From the NCBI GenBank assembly GCA_018001015.1, contig JAGNIV010000005.1, forward strand, positions 106,547-170,546: a DNA stretch of 64,000 nt, given 5' to 3'. Both the position numbers and the translations under genes were made by a program. Below are positions 60,875 to 64,000 of this stretch, in pieces. Origin of the DNA: Phenylobacterium sp. GTDB lineage: Bacteria > Pseudomonadota > Alphaproteobacteria > Caulobacterales > Caulobacteraceae. Position 1 is the first letter of the stretch. Each line of letters begins with the position of its first letter. The notes below the pieces were generated by a model. It was given only the letters and a program-made list of their open reading frames with translations. It had not been told where the DNA came from and made no database searches.

Positions 60875-61570
60875 TCAGACCGCCTTCGAGCTGTTCCAGT
60901 CTAGGGCCGCGATGTCGGCCATGGCGAAGTCGGGGTTCTCCGCATAGAGCGCGCCATAGACGTGGCGCACGAAGTCCAGGTCCTCCGGATGGTCCACGGT
61001 CCAGCGCAGGTGGGCGAGGGACGGGGTCTGGGACAGGAACTCCAGCCGGAAGCGTTGCGGATTGCGGTAGAGGAACGGCGTCACGTGCTCGCGGTCGTAG
61101 GGATCGGCCGCCTCGAAGAGCGCGGTGCGCAGGGCGCGCGCCGTCATCACTTCCACATCCAGGCCGTGGGGGTAGGTGCGGACCTGCGGGGTGTTGCTGG
61201 CATAGTCAGCCTTCGCCGCCGCGTGGCGCTCAATCACCGCATCCAGCACCCGCCAGTCCGTGAGCGGACAATCAGCGGTCATCCGCACCACCGTGGCCGC
61301 CTCCGGATAGGCGTCCAGCGCCCGCCCGAACCGCCCCAGCACGTCCTCCAGCGGCCCGCGCACCACCGTCAGGTCCAGCCGCGCGGCATAGTCGGCGATG
61401 GCGTCATCGCTGGCCTGGTCGCTGGTGGCCACCACCAGCTCGTCCATCCGCGCAGAGCGCCGCAGCCGCTCCACCTGGCGGCCCAGCATCGGCGCGCCGG
61501 CGACATCGGCCAGCACCTTGCCGGGCAGCCGGCTCGAGCTCATCCGCGCCTGGATTATGCCTAGGATCAT
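60875..61570 (-). CDS. SpsF/PseF-like cytidylyltransferase
   Basis: A 231-residue nucleotidyltransferase of the SpsF/NeuA-like group: ILGIIQARMSSSRLPGKVLA (nucleotide-binding N-terminus), VVATSDQASDDAIADYA, LEDVLGRFGRALDAYPEAAT and VVRMTADCPLTDWRVLDAVI (active-site Asp). In pseudaminate-type loci such enzymes activate the sugar with CMP (PseF). The PseH-like gene nearby supports that role. Other pse genes are not in the window. The gene ends 8 bases from the immunity gene, with the toxin pair apparently inserted between the two sugar genes. Confidence 0.85.
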   Translation of the reverse strand: MILGIIQARMSSSRLPGKVLADVAGAPMLGRQVERLRRSARMDELVVATSDQASDDAIADYAARLDLTVVRGPLEDVLGRFGRALDAYPEAATVVRMTADCPLTDWRVLDAVIERHAAAKADYASNTPQVRTYPHGLDVEVMTARALRTALFEAADPYDREHVTPFLYRNPQRFRLEFLSQTPSLAHLRWTVDHPEDLDFVRHVYGALYAENPDFAMADIAALDWNSSKAV

Positions 61571-61586
61571 CTCCCCGCTCCCAACC

Positions 61587-61684
61587 CGTCATCCCGGCCA
61601 AGCGCCAGCGCAGAGCCGGGACCCAGGGGCCGCGACACTCCCCCCTGGGTCCCGGATCGGCCTTGCGGGCCGTCCGGGATGACG
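61587..61684. repeat. Composite palindrome, type B copy
   Basis: CGTCATCCCGG at 61587 and its complement ending at 61684 bracket an inner ACCCAGGGGC / CCCCTGGGT pair. Similar copies lie at 23132-23228 and 63131-63224. It fills most of the gap between the cytidylyltransferase and malonyl-CoA synthetase genes. Confidence 0.75.
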
Positions 61685-61741
61685 GAGAGGCGCGTTCATC
61701 CCACCTTACCCACCCGGCGCCGATCGCGGTAGGCTGCGCCC

Positions 61742-63127
61742 ATGAACCTTTACGACCGCCTCATCACCCCCTCCGACCGGCCCTGCTTCCTGCTCCCGGA
61801 CGGGGCGGAGATCACCTATGCCGAGCTCGCCGACGGCGCCGGCCGGCTGGCGTCCCTGCTGATCGCCAGGGGCGTGGTCCCCGGCGACCGGGTGGCGGTG
61901 CAGACCGACAAGACCCCGCAGGCGGTGATGCTGTACCTCGCCACCCTGAAGGCCGGCGCGATCTTCCTGCCGCTGAACACCGCCTACACGGCCGCCGAGG
62001 TGGAGTACTTCCTCACCGACGCCGAGCCGCGCCTCTTCGTCCAGGACGCCACGGCCCTCGCCGCCGAGGCCCAGGCTCACCCGCCGCTGGAGACCACCGT
62101 TCCCCGCGCCGACGACGACCTGGCCTCGATCATCTACACCAGCGGCACCACCGGCCGGTCCAAGGGCGCGATGCTGACCCACGGCGCCCTCTACGCCAAC
62201 GCCCGGGCCCTGCACGACACCTGGGGGTTCTCAGCCGAGGACGTCCTGCTGCACGCCCTGCCGATCTTCCACGTGCACGGCCTGTTCGTGGCCCTGCACT
62301 GCGCCTTCCTGTCGGGCGCCCCCATGGTCTGGCTGGCGAAGTTCGAGGACGCCCCCGTCCTGGCGGGCCTGGCGAAATCCACGGTGATGATGGGGGTGCC
62401 GACCTTCTACACCCGGCTGCTTTCCAACCCCGGCTTCACGCGGGAGGCCGCGGCCCACATGCGCCTGTTCATCTCCGGCTCGGCCCCGCTGCTGGAGAGC
62501 ACCTTCGCCGAGTTCGAACAGCGGACGGGCATGGCCATCCTGGAGCGCTACGGCATGAGCGAGGCGGTGATCATCACGTCGAACCCGCTCGACGGTGAGC
62601 GCCTGGCCGGCAGCGTCGGCTATCCCCTGCCCGGCGTCACCCTGCGCATCGGCGGCGGCGAGGCCACCGGCGGCATCGAGATCAAGGGCGTGAGCGTCTT
62701 CTCCGGCTACTGGCGCATGCCGGAAAAGACCGCCGAGGACTTTACCGCCGACGGCTATTTCATGACCGGCGACGTCGGCCGCCAGGACGCCGACGGCCGC
62801 GTCTGGATCTCCGGCCGCGCCAAGGACCTGATCATCTCCGGCGGCTACAACGTCTATCCCAAGGAGATCGAGCTGATCCTCGATGAGCTTCCCGGCGTCA
62901 CCGAGAGCGCCGTCATCGGCCTGCCGCACCCGGACTTCGGCGAGGCGGTCGCCGCCGTGGTGATCGGCGCCGGCGACGAGACCGCCATGATCGCCACGCT
63001 GCGGGAAACCCTCGCGGCGTTCAAAGCGCCGAAACGCATCTTCTTCGTCGACGAGCTGCCCCGCAACGCCATGGGCAAGGTGCAGAAGAACCTGCTGCGC
63101 CAGACCTATGCAGGGACGTTCAGCTAA
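61742..63127 (+). CDS. matB: Malonyl-CoA synthetase (MatB-like acyl-CoA ligase)
   Basis: Activates malonate to malonyl-CoA with ATP and CoA. The 461-residue adenylate-forming enzyme has SIIYTSGTTGRSKGAMLTHG (P-loop), LPIFHVHGLFVALHC, ISGSAPLLESTFAEF, LERYGMSEAVIITSNPLDGE, VGYPLPGV and ISGGYNVYPKEIELILDEL. The catalytic Lys is in LPRNAMGKVQKNLL. The NPLDGER...GSVGxPLPGV segment is characteristic of MatB. The ATG lies 7 bases after GCGGTAGG. It could feed fatty acid or polyketide synthesis, or handle external malonate; no mat transport or decarboxylase genes are adjacent. Confidence 0.87.
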   Translation: MNLYDRLITPSDRPCFLLPDGAEITYAELADGAGRLASLLIARGVVPGDRVAVQTDKTPQAVMLYLATLKAGAIFLPLNTAYTAAEVEYFLTDAEPRLFVQDATALAAEAQAHPPLETTVPRADDDLASIIYTSGTTGRSKGAMLTHGALYANARALHDTWGFSAEDVLLHALPIFHVHGLFVALHCAFLSGAPMVWLAKFEDAPVLAGLAKSTVMMGVPTFYTRLLSNPGFTREAAAHMRLFISGSAPLLESTFAEFEQRTGMAILERYGMSEAVIITSNPLDGERLAGSVGYPLPGVTLRIGGGEATGGIEIKGVSVFSGYWRMPEKTAEDFTADGYFMTGDVGRQDADGRVWISGRAKDLIISGGYNVYPKEIELILDELPGVTESAVIGLPHPDFGEAVAAVVIGAGDETAMIATLRETLAAFKAPKRIFFVDELPRNAMGKVQKNLLRQTYAGTFS

Positions 63128-63130
63128 AAC

Positions 63131-63224
63131 CGTCATCCCGGCCAAGCGAAGCGCAGAGCCGGGACCTAGGGGCGGTGCGCACGACCCCTGGGTCCCGGAT
63201 CGCCTGTCGGCGTCCGGGATGACG
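63131..63224. repeat. Composite palindrome, type B copy
   Basis: CGTCATCCCGG at 63131 to CCGGGATGACG at 63224 with inner ACCTAGGGGC / CCCCTGGGT arms. It lies between the convergent matB-like and HD-domain genes and could act as a transcription end for both. It closely resembles the copies at 23132 and 61587. Confidence 0.75.
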
Positions 63225-63256
63225 GCGTGGTGGAGGGGGAGGGGAGGCGGATGAAA

Positions 63257-63796
63257 CTACCGCTTCGGGCTCGAAAACACCTTCACCACCACGTCCTCGA
63301 AGCTCTCCAGGCTGTCGACGTCGAAGCCGGGGTCGAAGGCGGGCGCGTCCCAGCGGTCCACCAGCTTCTCGGCCATCCCGAACCAGCTCTCCTCGCGGAA
63401 GCTCTCGCGCAGGTTCCCAGGCTTGCCCAGGAACTCGTAGTAATAGGCGCCCTGGAAATCCTGGTGCCAGTAGATGGCCTTGTAGATGTCGTCGTTCACA
63501 TAGGGCTTCAGCATCTCAGCGGCGATCGGCCCGTGGTTGGGGATCGACAGCACCTTGCCGATGTCGTGGCACAGGGCGGCCACGACCTCCTCGTCGCTGG
63601 CCCCGTCGCGGCGCGCCAGGGTCCCGGCCATCAGGCTGTGGGTCAGCTGGTTGGCGGCGAAGCCCAGCTCCATGGGCTCCAGCCGGCGCAGGGTGTCCAT
63701 GATCTGCATCGGCGCGGTGGTCTGCTGGTGAACCCGATGCTCCCCGCCGATCACCTTCCAGTGCTCCTGCGTGCCTTGGCGCATGTCGGTGAACAT
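63257..63796 (-). CDS. HD-domain protein (PhnZ/MIOX-like)
   Basis: A 179-residue HD-domain protein: NQLTHSLMAGTLARRDGASD, then EEVVAALCHDIGKVLSIPNH (HD metal motif) and DDIYKAIYWHQDFQGAYYYE. The pattern resembles mixed-valent diiron oxygenases such as PhnZ (phosphonate cleavage) and MIOX, where a Gln-Leu-x-His helix precedes the HD motif. An ordinary phosphohydrolase is the alternative. The ATG at 63796 has AAGGGAG 9 bases upstream. It is convergent with matB; no phn genes are visible. Confidence 0.8.
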   Translation of the reverse strand: MFTDMRQGTQEHWKVIGGEHRVHQQTTAPMQIMDTLRRLEPMELGFAANQLTHSLMAGTLARRDGASDEEVVAALCHDIGKVLSIPNHGPIAAEMLKPYVNDDIYKAIYWHQDFQGAYYYEFLGKPGNLRESFREESWFGMAEKLVDRWDAPAFDPGFDVDSLESFEDVVVKVFSSPKR

Positions 63797-63877
63797 GGTG
63801 CTCTCCCTTGATCTCGTTGGGATCAGCCTAACCCGGCATCCGCCCAAGGACCAAGACCCGATCGACCCCCACTCCGC

Positions 63878-64000
63878 TCATCCCGGCGAAGGCCGGGATG
63901 TGGACTCTCGTTCGAAGTGCAACACCCTGGAGAAGACCTCGGCTGGGGTCTGGAAGTCCAGGCATTGTCTTGGGGTGTGGTTGTAGGCCCTCGCGACGGC
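63878..64000 (-). CDS. IS30-family transposase, 3' end only
   Basis: The last 40 residues of a coding frame that runs off the window: AVARAYNHTPRQCLDFQTPA, then EVFSRVLHFERE and a short tail to TGA. The NHTPRxCLDFQTPAEVF segment is characteristic of IS30-type transposases. The reading frame ends inside a CCCGGCGAAGGCCGGG palindrome (63875-63899) of the type A family, so the element's 3' end has been replaced or abuts a repeat. The rest of the insertion sequence lies beyond 64000. Confidence 0.75.
   Translation of the reverse strand, partial: AVARAYNHTPRQCLDFQTPAEVFSRVLHFERESTSRPSPG

Overview
This 64 kb, high-GC window looks like chromosome from an alphaproteobacterium, most likely a Caulobacteraceae member (Phenylobacterium or Caulobacter type). 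The basis is gene content: a phaR/phaAB polyhydroxybutyrate locus, metX-metW, a DUF952-pyrD pair, a PseH/FlmH-like acetyltransferase near an SpsF-like cytidylyltransferase, an HWE-type histidine kinase, and many dispersed palindromes. No rRNA, CRISPR array or replication origin is visible. One tRNA gene is present (tRNA-Arg, anticodon ACG).

Layout. 1-6.6 kb: small membrane and regulator-like genes, phaR (-) diverging from phaA-phaB (+), a secreted protein, gloB and a methyltransferase. 6.6-17 kb: a lone PII protein; a GST; an HxlR regulator divergent from an SDR / alpha-beta hydrolase / MDR operon; an HWE kinase; a large FAD oxidoreductase; and an RTX-repeat protein with a small XRE regulator. 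17-33 kb: an autotransporter, metX-metW, a SixA-like phosphatase, DUF952-pyrD, a membrane histidine kinase, a gamma-glutamyltransferase lipoprotein divergent from a P1-family peptidase, a secreted protein of unknown role, a glycosyltransferase and a methyltransferase.

33.2-38.0 kb: an accessory island in the tRNA-Arg gene. A perfect 49-bp copy of the tRNA 3' end brackets about 4.8 kb of rearranged mobile DNA. It holds a truncated large serine recombinase, a small resolvase whose N- and C-terminal pieces lie 2.6 kb apart in opposite orientation, a P-loop fragment, a truncated DUF3987 protein, and a few intact-looking small genes.

38-52 kb: ackA-pta, a TauD-family dioxygenase with VanZ, an OprB-like porin, a methyl-accepting chemotaxis protein with a C-terminal xWxxF tail, MarR, an aldo/keto reductase, a hybrid histidine kinase, and eutB-eutC with no other eut gene. 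A 50-codon gene with a strong ribosome binding site sits at 52001-52153.

52-64 kb: a three-gene 2-oxoacid:ferredoxin oxidoreductase operon whose first gene is a GltD-like FAD/Fe-S protein, an MBL hydrolase, a PhyH dioxygenase, and pseudaminate-type genes interrupted by a predicted nuclease toxin and its probable immunity gene. These are followed by a malonyl-CoA synthetase, an HD-domain protein, and the 3' end of an IS30-type transposase at the window edge.

The most notable signals are the toxin/immunity pair inside the sugar locus, the scrambled tRNA-Arg island, the composite palindrome families, and the GltD-like/2-oxoacid oxidoreductase operon.
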